From assembly GCA_946616385.1 (NCBI GenBank), contig CAMOIZ010000015.1, forward strand, positions 1 to 14,882: a stretch of 14,882 nucleotides of DNA. Reading direction: 5' to 3'. The translations under genes and the position numbers were made by a program. Positions 1-7,381 of the stretch are shown here, in pieces. Source of the stretch: an uncultured Bacteroidales bacterium (GTDB taxonomy: Bacteria; Bacteroidota; Bacteroidia; Bacteroidales; UBA932). Numbering within the stretch: position 1 is the stretch's first letter; the number at the start of each line of letters is the position of its first letter. The notes under the pieces are model-generated. The model was not told the origin of the DNA and did not search any database. It was given only the letters and a program-made list of their open reading frames with translations.

Positions 1-25
1 TAAGCATTTCTATCGATTAATTGCG

Positions 26-33
26 TATCTTCG
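26..33 (+). promoter_or_regulatory. Probable -7 promoter box of the Nudix-HD gene
   Basis: TATCTTCG differs at one position from the Bacteroidota -7 consensus TAnnTTTG. It lies 21 bp before the ATG at 55, which would give a leader of roughly 15-17 nt. No clear -33 TTG is visible at the ideal spacing, so the call rests on the -7 box and its position. Confidence 0.45.
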
Positions 34-54
34 CAGTGCGAAACAAGAGCCTGC

Positions 55-1074
55 ATGAAAATGAAACGAATCGAAGTTGTGGCGGCGGTGATACGCCGGG
101 ATGGAAGCGCCTTTGCGACGCAGCGGGGCTATGGCGACTTCAAGGACTGGTGGGAATTCCCCGGCGGGAAAATGGAGGCGGGGGAGAGTCCTGAGGAGGC
201 GCTCAGGCGCGAAATTCACGAAGAACTTTCGGCCGAAATTTCTATAGAACGCCTGCTGGACACAGTGGAATGGGATTATCCTGAATTCCATCTCACATTG
301 CACTGTTTCCTCTGCACCCTGGATGGCGGAAAACTGCATCTCCTCGAGCATGAGGCGGCGCGATGGCTTTCCTACGAGGATCTACACGACGTTCGCTGGC
401 TTCCGGCCGACAATGGCCTTCTCCCGCTGATTTCTGCGGACCTTCTGGAAGTCAACCCGGAACTTGCAGGTTTCATCGAAACCGAAATCATCCCGAGATA
501 CGCATCCTTCGATAAGGCCCACCGCGAGGATCATGCGCGTGCCGTGGTCCGGAGGGCCCTGGCGCTGGCAGCGCATTATCCCGAAGTGTCTAGGAATATG
601 GTTTACGCTGCGGCGGCATGCCATGATCTCGGACTTGCGGCAGACCGAGCGACCCACCATCTGCACAGCGGAAGCATTATCCGGAACATGGAGCAGCTAG
701 GGCGCTGGTTCTCCCAAGAAGAGATAGAAACCATTGCGCAGGCGGCGGAGGACCACCGTGCTTCTTCCGACCATGAGCCTCGCAGCATGTACGGGCGGAT
801 CGTTGCTGAAGCCGACCGCCTGATCGACCCTGTCCGGATAATCCGGCGCACCGTTCAGTTCGGCCTTTCGCATTATCCGGAACTACCAAAGGAGAGTCAC
901 TGGGAAAGGACTCTGGAGCATCTGCACGAGAAATACGACTACGGCGGATATCTGAAACTATGGATCCCGGAATCTCCGAATGCCGCGAAACTTGAAGAAC
1001 TCAGGCGCATCATAGCCGACAAGGCGGAACTGAGAAGCGTCTTTGAACAGGCCTACAATGACGAAATTCAATAA
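55..1074 (+). CDS. Nudix hydrolase fused to an HD-domain phosphohydrolase
   Basis: Two enzyme domains share this 339-residue protein. Residues 1-130 are a MutT-like Nudix domain; the Nudix box runs G38-x5-E44-x7-R52-E53-I54-x-E56-E57, with the usual late glycine replaced by S59. Nudix enzymes of this type hydrolyse nucleoside triphosphates or related NDP-X compounds, often damaged ones. Residues about 140-335 form an HD-type metal phosphohydrolase: candidate ligands are H160, H190-D191, H204, H234 and D254. From memory, the second half resembles stand-alone HD proteins of about 200 residues in Bacteroides. Both active sites look intact apart from S59, so a two-step nucleotide clean-up activity is possible, but the substrates cannot be read from sequence. 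No signal peptide, so it is cytoplasmic. A second ATG at 61 would remove only two residues; 55 is taken because it is the first and suits the promoter. The next gene starts 48 bp downstream. Confidence 0.85.
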   Translation: MKMKRIEVVAAVIRRDGSAFATQRGYGDFKDWWEFPGGKMEAGESPEEALRREIHEELSAEISIERLLDTVEWDYPEFHLTLHCFLCTLDGGKLHLLEHEAARWLSYEDLHDVRWLPADNGLLPLISADLLEVNPELAGFIETEIIPRYASFDKAHREDHARAVVRRALALAAHYPEVSRNMVYAAAACHDLGLAADRATHHLHSGSIIRNMEQLGRWFSQEEIETIAQAAEDHRASSDHEPRSMYGRIVAEADRLIDPVRIIRRTVQFGLSHYPELPKESHWERTLEHLHEKYDYGGYLKLWIPESPNAAKLEELRRIIADKAELRSVFEQAYNDEIQ

Positions 1075-1089
1075 TTGAAAAATTTTTCA

Positions 1090-1097
1090 TATCTTGC
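1090..1097 (+). promoter_or_regulatory. Weak candidate promoter of the SIS-DUF4954 pair
   Basis: TATCTTGC is an imperfect match to TAnnTTTG in the AT-rich 48-bp gap before the ATG at 1123. No properly spaced -33 TTG is seen. There is no terminator between the Nudix-HD gene and this one, so read-through from the promoter at 26 is also possible. Confidence 0.3.
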
Positions 1098-1122
1098 GAA
1101 GTTTAGATAATCAGAGTTTTAT

Positions 1123-2130
1123 ATGAATCTTAAAGAAAACAAGTACGCGCAGTTCTATCTCTGCCGCGAAATGATGGACACCATCGAAACCATCCGCAAG
1201 TTCAACCCTGCAGATGCTGATTTCATTGTCGATTCTGCAAAGAAAACAGGTCATATACTCTTTTCCGGAGAAGGCTCAAGCCGCATCATGCCGGCCAAGA
1301 ATGCCATTCGCAAGGCTCTGAGGTGGGGTATCGACACCATTACTCATACCGAGGGCAGCCATCAGGCATGCGAATACGACCTCAGCAAATATACTGTTCT
1401 TCTCGATTCCAATTCCGGACGCACCAAGGAGACTCTCATGCTCGCCAATCAGCTTAAGGCCGCGGGGCACAATAACTTTTTCGGCGTAACCGCGAATGAC
1501 GGCACCCCTCTCGCAGATGTCTGCGTCAAGACCCACGTGCTCAAGTGCGGCTGGGAAGAGGCCGTAGCCGCTACCAAGAGCGTCGCCGAGCAGGCTCTGC
1601 TCTTCGAGACCGTAATCTGGAAACTCGCCGGCAAGGATATCGCTCCCGAACTTGAAGGCCTTGCAGAAAAGGTCGAGAAGGCTCTTACCCTGGACATTCC
1701 CGCAGAGATCGTGGAATGGGCCCGCGGGGCTAAGACCATCTATTTCGCCGGTCTTAACGACGGCGTGACTGAGGAACTTACCCTCAAGACCAATGAGATC
1801 ACCCGCCGCAAGAGCGACTTCCTTGAGGGAACCTATGCTTTGCACGGCCCCGAGGAGGTTATGGAAGACGGCGATATCGTGTTCGTGGTGAACCCCATCG
1901 AGAGCGAGTACAAGAAGTACGAGGCCGTGTTCAACGGTGCCAACGTGCACGTGGTCGCCATCGACACCAAACAGACTCCCTTCACTACTATCGTAGTTCC
2001 CGATGCAGGCGACCTGCAGGGCTATGTCTACCTCTGCGCAGGCTGGAATCTTCTTGTGGAGATCGCCAGCGCCGACGGCATCAATCTCGACAAACCCACG
2101 CGCGCCCGCAAGGTCGGAAACGAGATGTAG
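1123..2130 (+). CDS. Double-SIS-domain sugar-phosphate isomerase or deglycase
   Basis: This 335-residue protein has two SIS (sugar isomerase) folds. The first (about 30-175) carries the SGEGSS motif at 48-53 and the phosphate-binding SNSGRTKET at 96-104. The second (about 190-335) has the equivalents of the GlmS isomerase-half catalytic residues: a glutamate in KTNEIT (E225) and a histidine in the YALHGPEE segment (H241). The same Glu/His arrangement is used by FrlB-type fructoselysine-6-phosphate deglycases, which have a similar length. There is no glutaminase domain, so it is not a full GlmS. Likely substrates are phosphorylated amino or ketoamine sugars in the cytoplasm, but the exact one is unknown. 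Its stop codon lies 3 bp before the DUF4954 start, indicating co-translation and a shared pathway. Alternatives are an AgaS-like deaminase/isomerase or a FrlB-like deglycase; I cannot choose between them. Confidence 0.85.
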   Translation: MNLKENKYAQFYLCREMMDTIETIRKFNPADADFIVDSAKKTGHILFSGEGSSRIMPAKNAIRKALRWGIDTITHTEGSHQACEYDLSKYTVLLDSNSGRTKETLMLANQLKAAGHNNFFGVTANDGTPLADVCVKTHVLKCGWEEAVAATKSVAEQALLFETVIWKLAGKDIAPELEGLAEKVEKALTLDIPAEIVEWARGAKTIYFAGLNDGVTEELTLKTNEITRRKSDFLEGTYALHGPEEVMEDGDIVFVVNPIESEYKKYEAVFNGANVHVVAIDTKQTPFTTIVVPDAGDLQGYVYLCAGWNLLVEIASADGINLDKPTRARKVGNEM

Positions 2131-2133
2131 TTT

Positions 2134-4113
2134 ATGGATTACAGGCATCTTACTGCGGAGGAGGTGGACCTTCTCGTCAGTCGTGGCTGCAAGGCCGAGG
2201 ACTGGTCGACGGTGGAAATCACTTCCTCCGACGCTTTGAAATACGTTCGCAATGTCCGTTTTTCCGGCACGGTGCGCTTCGGTCGTTTCGACGCCGCCTT
2301 CACCCTTCCCGGAGGGCTCAGGAAACATTCCGGGCTGAGGAACGCGACTCTGCACAACGTCACGGTGGGCGACAATACCCTCGTGGAGAACATCACCGAC
2401 TATATCGCCAACTATGTGATCGGATCGGACAGTTACATCGAGAATGTCTCCCTGCTGCTGAACGACGGACCCTGTTCATTCGGAAACGGGGTGCTGGTGT
2501 CGGTGCTCAACGAAACCGGAGGGCGCGAGGTGCGCATTTACGACCGTCTGAGCGCTCAGGAGGCCTACGTGTTGGCAATGTACAGGCATTATCCCGAGTC
2601 AGTCGCCCGTCTGGATTCTATGGTGGAAGCTTATGCGAAATCACAGACTTCGGAGATGGGGTATATAGGAAACCACGTTTCCATACGCAACACCCGTCAT
2701 ATCCGCGGGGTGCGCATTGGCGACGGGGCTCTGATCAGCGGAGTGAGCCGTCTTAAGAACGGCAGCGTCAACAGCAACATGACGGCTCCCGTGACCATCG
2801 GGCACGGAGTAATTGCCGACGACTTCATAATCTGCAGTGGCTCGTGGCTGTCGGACAACACTACTATCGAGCGTTGTTTCGTGGGGCAGAGTTGCCATCT
2901 GGGGCACGGCTACAGCGCCTCGGACTCCCTTTTCTTCAGCAACTGCCAGGGCGAGAACGGAGAGGCCTGTGCAATCTTCGCAGGGCCTTTTACGGTCACG
3001 CATCACAAGAGTTCCCTGCTCATCGCGGGCATGTTCTCTTTCATGAACGCCGGCAGCGGCTCGAACCAGAGCAACCACATGTACAAGCTCGGGCCCATCC
3101 ATCAGGGCGTGATGGAGAGGGGAAGCAAGACTTCGTCGGATTCCTACATTCTCTGGCCTTCACGCGTCGGTGCTTTTTCGCTGGTGATGGGAAGGCACGT
3201 CACACATTCCGACACTTCCAACCTGCCGTTCTCGTATCTTATTGAGAAACAGGATACTACCTACCTCGTTCCGGGTGTCAACCTGCGTAGCGTCGGAACC
3301 ATACGCGACGCCCAGAAATGGCCGAAGCGCGACGGGCGAGTGGATCCCGACAGGCTGGACTGCATCAACTACAATCTCCTCAGCCCCTATACCATCCAGA
3401 AGATGTTCAAGGGCATCAAGCTGCTGCAGAATCTCCAGTATTCGTCTGGTGAGCTGTCCGACATTTATTCGTATCACAGTACAAAAATACGCAACAGCTC
3501 CCTGAACAACGGCCTGCGTTACTACCGCACGGCGATCACCAAGTTCCTCGGAAATTCCATCATTCACAGGCTGAAGGATCTTCCCGCAGGTGCGGATGAC
3601 GATCAGATTCGCGCCCTGCTGCGCCCTTCCACTCCTGTGGGAACGGGACTGTGGGTGGACCTGAGCGGCCTCATCGCTCCCAAATCCGAGGTGGATTCGC
3701 TGCTCGAGGCCCTTGCCGGGGGAGAGATCGACCTGAAGGGAGTGGCAGCCGCATTTGCGAAGATGCACGCCAATTACTACGAGTACGAATGGACCTGGGC
3801 GTACGACAAGTTCGGGGACTTCTTCGGATATCCTCTCGAGAGCATTACTTCCGCTCAGGTGGCCGATATCGTAGAGCGCTGGAAGACGGCCGTGATAGGA
3901 CTCGACCAGGAACTCTACGAAGATGCAAAGAAGGAATTCAACCTGGCTTCGATGACCGGCTTCGGCGCCGACGGCACCAAGGAGGACAAGGAACACGACT
4001 TCTCCGAAGTGCGCGGCGACTTCGAATCCAATTCCTTCGTAACCGCAGTTCTGGACCACATCAAGAAGAAGGAGGCCCTGGGGAATGAATTGATTTCCCG
4101 CCTTGCCCGATAA
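2134..4113 (+). CDS. DUF4954 family protein with hexapeptide-like beta-helix repeats
   Basis: I recognise this 659-residue protein as a DUF4954-type Bacteroidota protein of normal length; its function is not established. After an N-terminal segment of about 55 residues, residues about 60-165 and 180-380 show runs of [IV]-G-x-x-x-x-[IV] repeats as in left-handed beta-helix acyltransferases and sugar nucleotidyltransferases such as GlmU. A helical insertion (about 140-180) divides the repeats. Histidines cluster in the second repeat block: H255/H258 (CHLGHG), H290-H291-K292, H315 (SNHMYKLG), H323 and H355/H358 (GRHVTHSD), which may form an active site. Residues about 420-659 look helical. There is no signal peptide or membrane segment, so it is probably cytoplasmic. 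Coupling to the upstream SIS enzyme (3-bp gap) suggests work on a phosphorylated or nucleotide-activated sugar. That link, and any acyl or nucleotidyl transfer, is inference. Confidence 0.8.
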   Translation: MDYRHLTAEEVDLLVSRGCKAEDWSTVEITSSDALKYVRNVRFSGTVRFGRFDAAFTLPGGLRKHSGLRNATLHNVTVGDNTLVENITDYIANYVIGSDSYIENVSLLLNDGPCSFGNGVLVSVLNETGGREVRIYDRLSAQEAYVLAMYRHYPESVARLDSMVEAYAKSQTSEMGYIGNHVSIRNTRHIRGVRIGDGALISGVSRLKNGSVNSNMTAPVTIGHGVIADDFIICSGSWLSDNTTIERCFVGQSCHLGHGYSASDSLFFSNCQGENGEACAIFAGPFTVTHHKSSLLIAGMFSFMNAGSGSNQSNHMYKLGPIHQGVMERGSKTSSDSYILWPSRVGAFSLVMGRHVTHSDTSNLPFSYLIEKQDTTYLVPGVNLRSVGTIRDAQKWPKRDGRVDPDRLDCINYNLLSPYTIQKMFKGIKLLQNLQYSSGELSDIYSYHSTKIRNSSLNNGLRYYRTAITKFLGNSIIHRLKDLPAGADDDQIRALLRPSTPVGTGLWVDLSGLIAPKSEVDSLLEALAGGEIDLKGVAAAFAKMHANYYEYEWTWAYDKFGDFFGYPLESITSAQVADIVERWKTAVIGLDQELYEDAKKEFNLASMTGFGADGTKEDKEHDFSEVRGDFESNSFVTAVLDHIKKKEALGNELISRLAR

Positions 4114-4118
4114 ATAAT

Positions 4119-4148
4119 AATCCCCGCCTCGCAGCGGGGATTTCTTTT
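4119..4148. terminator. Bidirectional intrinsic terminator between convergent genes
   Basis: A 9-bp perfect stem, AATCCCCGC (4119-4127) with GCGGGGATT (4134-4142), has a 6-nt loop and is followed by TTTCTTTT on the + strand. Read on the - strand, the hairpin is followed by TTATTATTTAT. It therefore can end both the SIS-DUF4954 transcript and the - strand dehydratase transcript, whose stop codon it touches. Confidence 0.85.
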
Positions 4149-6147
4149 ATTTGATTTCCGAAAGAGTTCCGGTGGACTGGGCGAGTTCCTGGTCTATCTG
4201 TTCGTAGACCGAATTGTTGCTCTTGTACTCTGGCACAATCTGCTTCATCTTGCGGACCGTAGCCATGTTGTCGAACTGCTTGGAAATCTCCACGAGTTCT
4301 TCGATCTCCCTGTTCACTTCCTCATAGTCGTACTCGCGCACCTGCGCGATGCGGATCTTTTCGTGGAAGGTGGGCTTGGTGCCTTCGAGTTCGTTAAGCA
4401 CCTCTTCGTAGAGCTTTTCTCCCTCACGCAGACCGGTGTACTTGATTTCCACGTTCTTGGCGTTGGAGAGAGCTATCATCCTCTTGGCGAGGTCGGCGAT
4501 CTTCACGGGAGCGCCCATGTCGAAGACGAAAATCTCGCCTCCATTTCCCTTTGTTCCGGCTTCAAGCACGAGCTTGCAGGCCTCCGGAATAAGCATGAAG
4601 AAACGCACTATGCGTTCGTCGGTCACCGTGACGGGGCCTCCGTTCTTGATCTGCTCGCGGAACAGAGGGATGACGCTGCCGTTGGATCCGAGAACGTTTC
4701 CGAAACGCGTGGTCACGAACTGGGTGTATTCCGCTTTCTTGCGGTTGGGCTTCCATCCCTTCATGGTCTCCATCTTGAGCTTGCGGTCGAGGCTCTGCAC
4801 GTAGATTTCGCAGATTCGCTTGGAGCAGCCCATGACGTTGGTGGGGTTGACTGCCTTGTCGGTGGAGATCATGACAAACTTCTTGGCGTTGTACTTGACG
4901 CTGAGGTCGGCGATGATCTTGGTGCCGTTGATGTTGTTCAGCACGGCCTCGCTGGGGTTGTCTTCCATCATCGGAACATGCTTGTAGGCGGCTGCATGGA
5001 AGACATAGTCCGGGCGGAATGAACTGAAAATGTAATCCATCCTCGTGCGACGGCTGATGCTGGTCACTACAACCTCGCAGGGTACGTCGGGATAGTCTCT
5101 TGCCATCATCAGACGCACGTCGTGCTGGGGTGTCTCCGCCTGGTCGATCAGCATCATCTTTTCGGGCTTGAACGCTGCGACCTGACGCACTAGCTCCATG
5201 CCAATGGAACCTGCGGATCCGGTGATGAGCACGCGCTTGCCTTTCAGCTGTTCCTCCACCGATTTGAGGTCGACGCGGATTTCCTGGCGGGGGAGAAGGT
5301 CCTCGACGCTGACCTCCTTTATCTGCATGTCGGTGATGTCATCTTCCTGCAGCACGCCGTCCTTCACGCTGGCTTCCTTGGCGCTATGGGCCATGTAGAT
5401 TTTGCAGCCTTCACCGATCACAATGTCCTGGATCTTCTGGTTCATCCGGAATTCGTTGGTCCTCAGAGGGCTTACCAGTATTCCCTGGATGTGCTCATCG
5501 CGGATTATCTTCGCAATGTCGTCGTCGAGGGTATAGACCTTGACGCCGAGCAACTGCATGTCTTTGATCCTGTGCTCGTGCGAGATGAAGCCTCTCAGTT
5601 CGAATCTGGCCGGGCTTTGGGAACGGATGTTCTTGGCAAGCCCCACGCCGCCGGTGATGGCGCCGTAAATGAGCACGCGTTCGGCCTGGGAGTTGGTATT
5701 GTTGATGTCGAAGAGAATCTTGACCAGTACACGGAGGCCCCACATCAACAGGGTGGCGATCAGGAAGGATACCAGTGTCTGGGTGATTGTGAAGGCGGAC
5801 AGCAATTCAACATTCTGCCATTTGAATATCAGCGCGGCGGCGATTGCAAGCACCAGCGATACAATGTTGGCATACGTAAGTTTGAGAAGGTCGACGAAAC
5901 TGGAGTAACGGAGCACCCCGGAGTAAGTCTTGAAAAGCCTTGCACCAACCCAACTGAGCACTGCATAGAGCAAGGCGGTGGAGAAGACTTCGATATGGTG
6001 GTCGAACGTAATCTGTGAATTGGTGAAAATCCAGAATGTAAAGATGGCTGAACCGAAAACTATTGCGGCATCTGCAAGCAGGATAACCCAATAGGGCAGC
6101 ACTTTCTTGCTGAAGAACCAGTTGGAAACTCGTTTTATAGGATCCAT
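4147..6147 (-). CDS. Membrane-anchored UDP-sugar 4,6-dehydratase (WbpM/CapD/PglF class)
   Basis: This 666-residue inner-membrane enzyme has the architecture and length of WbpM, PglF and CapD. About four hydrophobic segments (near 18-41, 55-71, 92-110 and 116-140) precede a first nucleotide-binding domain (about 150-280) and a C-terminal extended short-chain dehydrogenase domain (about 300-640). The NAD-binding motif is TGSAGSIG (309-316). The active site reads STDK (428-431) then M439-x3-K443, that is, the Tyr of ordinary SDR enzymes is replaced by Met, as in the large dehydratases. The expected reaction is conversion of UDP-GlcNAc to the 4-keto-6-deoxy sugar, the first step to rare amino sugars of capsule, O-antigen or glycoprotein glycans. 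No glycosyltransferase cluster is visible nearby, so it may be a stand-alone supplier. It lies downstream of rnpB on the same strand but has its own promoter. Confidence 0.88.
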   Translation of the reverse strand: MDPIKRVSNWFFSKKVLPYWVILLADAAIVFGSAIFTFWIFTNSQITFDHHIEVFSTALLYAVLSWVGARLFKTYSGVLRYSSFVDLLKLTYANIVSLVLAIAAALIFKWQNVELLSAFTITQTLVSFLIATLLMWGLRVLVKILFDINNTNSQAERVLIYGAITGGVGLAKNIRSQSPARFELRGFISHEHRIKDMQLLGVKVYTLDDDIAKIIRDEHIQGILVSPLRTNEFRMNQKIQDIVIGEGCKIYMAHSAKEASVKDGVLQEDDITDMQIKEVSVEDLLPRQEIRVDLKSVEEQLKGKRVLITGSAGSIGMELVRQVAAFKPEKMMLIDQAETPQHDVRLMMARDYPDVPCEVVVTSISRRTRMDYIFSSFRPDYVFHAAAYKHVPMMEDNPSEAVLNNINGTKIIADLSVKYNAKKFVMISTDKAVNPTNVMGCSKRICEIYVQSLDRKLKMETMKGWKPNRKKAEYTQFVTTRFGNVLGSNGSVIPLFREQIKNGGPVTVTDERIVRFFMLIPEACKLVLEAGTKGNGGEIFVFDMGAPVKIADLAKRMIALSNAKNVEIKYTGLREGEKLYEEVLNELEGTKPTFHEKIRIAQVREYDYEEVNREIEELVEISKQFDNMATVRKMKQIVPEYKSNNSVYEQIDQELAQSTGTLSEIK

Positions 6148-6176
6148 ACGTTAAATCTTATGCGGATATAGTCCCG

Positions 6177-6184
6177 CAAATATA
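6177..6184 (-). promoter_or_regulatory. Promoter -7 box of the dehydratase gene
   Basis: On the - strand this reads TATATTTG, an exact TAnnTTTG match, 29 bp upstream of the start codon ending at 6147. The expected leader is about 22-25 nt. It lies just downstream of the 3' end of rnpB, so the dehydratase does not depend on rnpB transcription. Confidence 0.75.
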
Positions 6185-6204
6185 GCAATCTTTTATTGAA
6201 AAAG

Positions 6205-6555
6205 AAAAGGTGGGGCCGTAAGCCGGTTTCTGTTTTTGAATCTGTCATTTATCTTCGCAACCTACCCCCCGGCATCGGGCGGGCCGCCCTCATCTGCCGG
6301 TATATTTGGTTTTGCAGGCCCCGGTGCCGTACCCGTGCGGCGTCGCCGACGCACGTCGTGAGCTCTTGCCTCGCGTTTTCACCCTTGCCATAGAAAAAGG
6401 TGTTTGCTCCCTACGGTCGCATAAAACCTTTTTCGGGCGGTTTTTTTCTGTTACGGCCTCCGAAAGATTGCTCCCTCCTGCGCTTTCCGCAGCGGGGTGC
6501 CCTTTCCTGTCCGGACTTTCCTCTCATTGCCGAGCGACAGATCGCCCCACCTTAA
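6205..6555 (-). ncRNA. rnpB: RNase P RNA (type A)
   Basis: This is the catalytic RNA of RNase P, which trims tRNA 5' leaders. Read on the - strand, the ends pair as helix P1: AAGGTGGGGC (6553-6544) with GCCCCACCTT (6216-6207). The 5' conserved core GAGGAAAGTCCGG is at 6523-6511 and the 3' conserved ACAG...CCGGCTTACG at 6233-6217. P2 is visible as ATCTGTC with GACAGAT. The GGGGGGTAGG segment (6270-6261) corresponds to the L15 loop that pairs with tRNA CCA ends. Only about 9 nt separate that segment from the ATAAATGAC before P2', leaving no space for the E. coli-like P18 hairpin. A CCTTTTCTTTTTC tract just after P1 probably forms the termination site. The open frames across it are chance. Confidence 0.96.
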
Positions 6556-6565
6556 TTAGAGCGTG

Positions 6566-6573
6566 CAAAGGTA
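6566..6573 (-). promoter_or_regulatory. Promoter -7 box of rnpB
   Basis: On the - strand this reads TACCTTTG, an exact TAnnTTTG match, ending about 10 nt before the P1 helix of RNase P RNA. The start point should fall near 6558-6561. It is divergent from the cyclotransferase promoter at 6595-6602, with 21 bp between the two boxes. Confidence 0.75.
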
Positions 6574-6594
6574 ATAATTTTCGCGTGGAATTGC

Positions 6595-6602
6595 TATCTT
6601 TG
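6595..6602 (+). promoter_or_regulatory. Promoter -7 box of the glutaminyl cyclotransferase gene
   Basis: TATCTTTG matches TAnnTTTG exactly. The ATG at 6611 begins 9 nt after the box, so the transcript would have at most about 5 nt of leader. The 15 bp AATTGCTATCTTTGC recurs unchanged at the TPP riboswitch promoter (7374-7381). Confidence 0.75.
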
Positions 6603-6610
6603 CGTCTGTT

Positions 6611-7369
6611 ATGCGCAGGTTGTTGTTGATACTTTGCATGTTCCTCTGCACTTTATCGTGCAAGGCAGAGACATTGAAACGCTACCGCGTCGAGGTCGTG
6701 AAAGAATACACCCACGATACCGGCGCCTATACCCAGGGTCTTTTCTTCCATGCCGGACAGCTTTACGAATCCACTGGCCAGTACGGGGAGTCTTCGATGC
6801 GCAAGGTGGACCTGCAGACCGGCCGGACACTGCGCAAACTGGATTTCTCCCGCAAGTACTTCGCCGAGGGATCCGTAGTTCTCGGAGACAATCTGTATAT
6901 CCTGACCTGGACCAATAGGGTCGCTTTCGTGTATGATGCCTCCACGATGGAGTACAAGCAGAGTTATTCCTATCCCCGGGAGGGATGGGGGCTGACTACC
7001 GACGGAAAGCAGCTGATCGCCTCCGACGGCAGTTCGCGCATCTATTTCCTGAGTCCTGAATTCAAGCTGCAGAAGACTATCAACGTGGTGCTGAACGGGC
7101 GCCCGGTGCGTTACTTGAACGAACTGGAGTGGATAGGAGGAAAGATCTGGGCGAACGTGTATACGACAGACATTCTCGTGATAATCAATCCTTCCAACGG
7201 GCAGGTGGAGGCGACTGTCGACTGCGGCGGGCTTTTGCCGGACAGGCTGCGCAGGCCGGAAACCGACGTGCTGAACGGCATAGCCGTGGATGACTCCGGG
7301 CGGATATTCCTAACCGGCAAGAACTGGCCTCGTCTTTATGAGGTGAAACTGGTTCCGGTAAAGAAATAA
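6611..7369 (+). CDS. Exported glutaminyl-peptide cyclotransferase (glutamine cyclotransferase family)
   Basis: This 252-residue protein belongs to the plant-type, beta-propeller glutamine cyclotransferase family, which converts N-terminal glutamine to pyroglutamate and releases ammonia. Family motifs appear in order: THDTGAYTQGL near residue 34, YESTGQYGESS near 53, FAEGS near 82, GWGLT and SDGSS in the middle, LNELEW near 172 and TGKNWPRLYEV at the C terminus. Residues 1-20 form a signal peptide (MRRLLLILCMFLCTLSCKA), with probable cleavage after the alanine. TLSC resembles a lipobox but has Thr at -3, so lipidation is doubtful. It should act in the periplasm, perhaps protecting exported proteins with N-terminal Gln. 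The next ATG (6638) would destroy the signal peptide, so 6611 is favoured despite the near-absence of a leader. It lies alone between divergent rnpB and the thiamin-regulated gene. Confidence 0.92.
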   Translation: MRRLLLILCMFLCTLSCKAETLKRYRVEVVKEYTHDTGAYTQGLFFHAGQLYESTGQYGESSMRKVDLQTGRTLRKLDFSRKYFAEGSVVLGDNLYILTWTNRVAFVYDASTMEYKQSYSYPREGWGLTTDGKQLIASDGSSRIYFLSPEFKLQKTINVVLNGRPVRYLNELEWIGGKIWANVYTTDILVIINPSNGQVEATVDCGGLLPDRLRRPETDVLNGIAVDDSGRIFLTGKNWPRLYEVKLVPVKK

Positions 7370-7373
7370 TTGC

Positions 7374-7381
7374 TATCTTTG
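7374..7381 (+). promoter_or_regulatory. Promoter -7 box of the TPP-regulated TonB receptor gene
   Basis: TATCTTTG, an exact TAnnTTTG match, begins 4 nt after the cyclotransferase stop codon. Transcription should start near 7385-7389, immediately before the aptamer. The gene is therefore separately regulated from its upstream neighbour. Confidence 0.8.

Noticed and set aside
1276..2355. Long open frame on the - strand opposite the SIS gene and the DUF4954 start (about 359 codons)
   Set aside because: It is wholly antisense to a well-supported SIS enzyme, has no recognisable domain and no -7 box; a codon-bias shadow of the real gene explains it.
3160..4059. Open frame of about 300 codons antisense to the DUF4954 gene
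   Set aside because: No domain, signal or promoter; it mirrors the codon usage of the + strand gene.
6196..6629. Small + strand open frames across the RNase P RNA
   Set aside because: The stretch is a confidently identified - strand structural RNA; the peptides are Cys/Arg-rich translations of it.
6611..6667. Lipoprotein signal in the cyclotransferase (TLSC)
   Set aside because: The residue at -3 is Thr and at -2 Leu, unlike the usual Leu-Ser/Ala-Gly/Ala-Cys; an ordinary signal peptidase I site after CKA fits as well or better.
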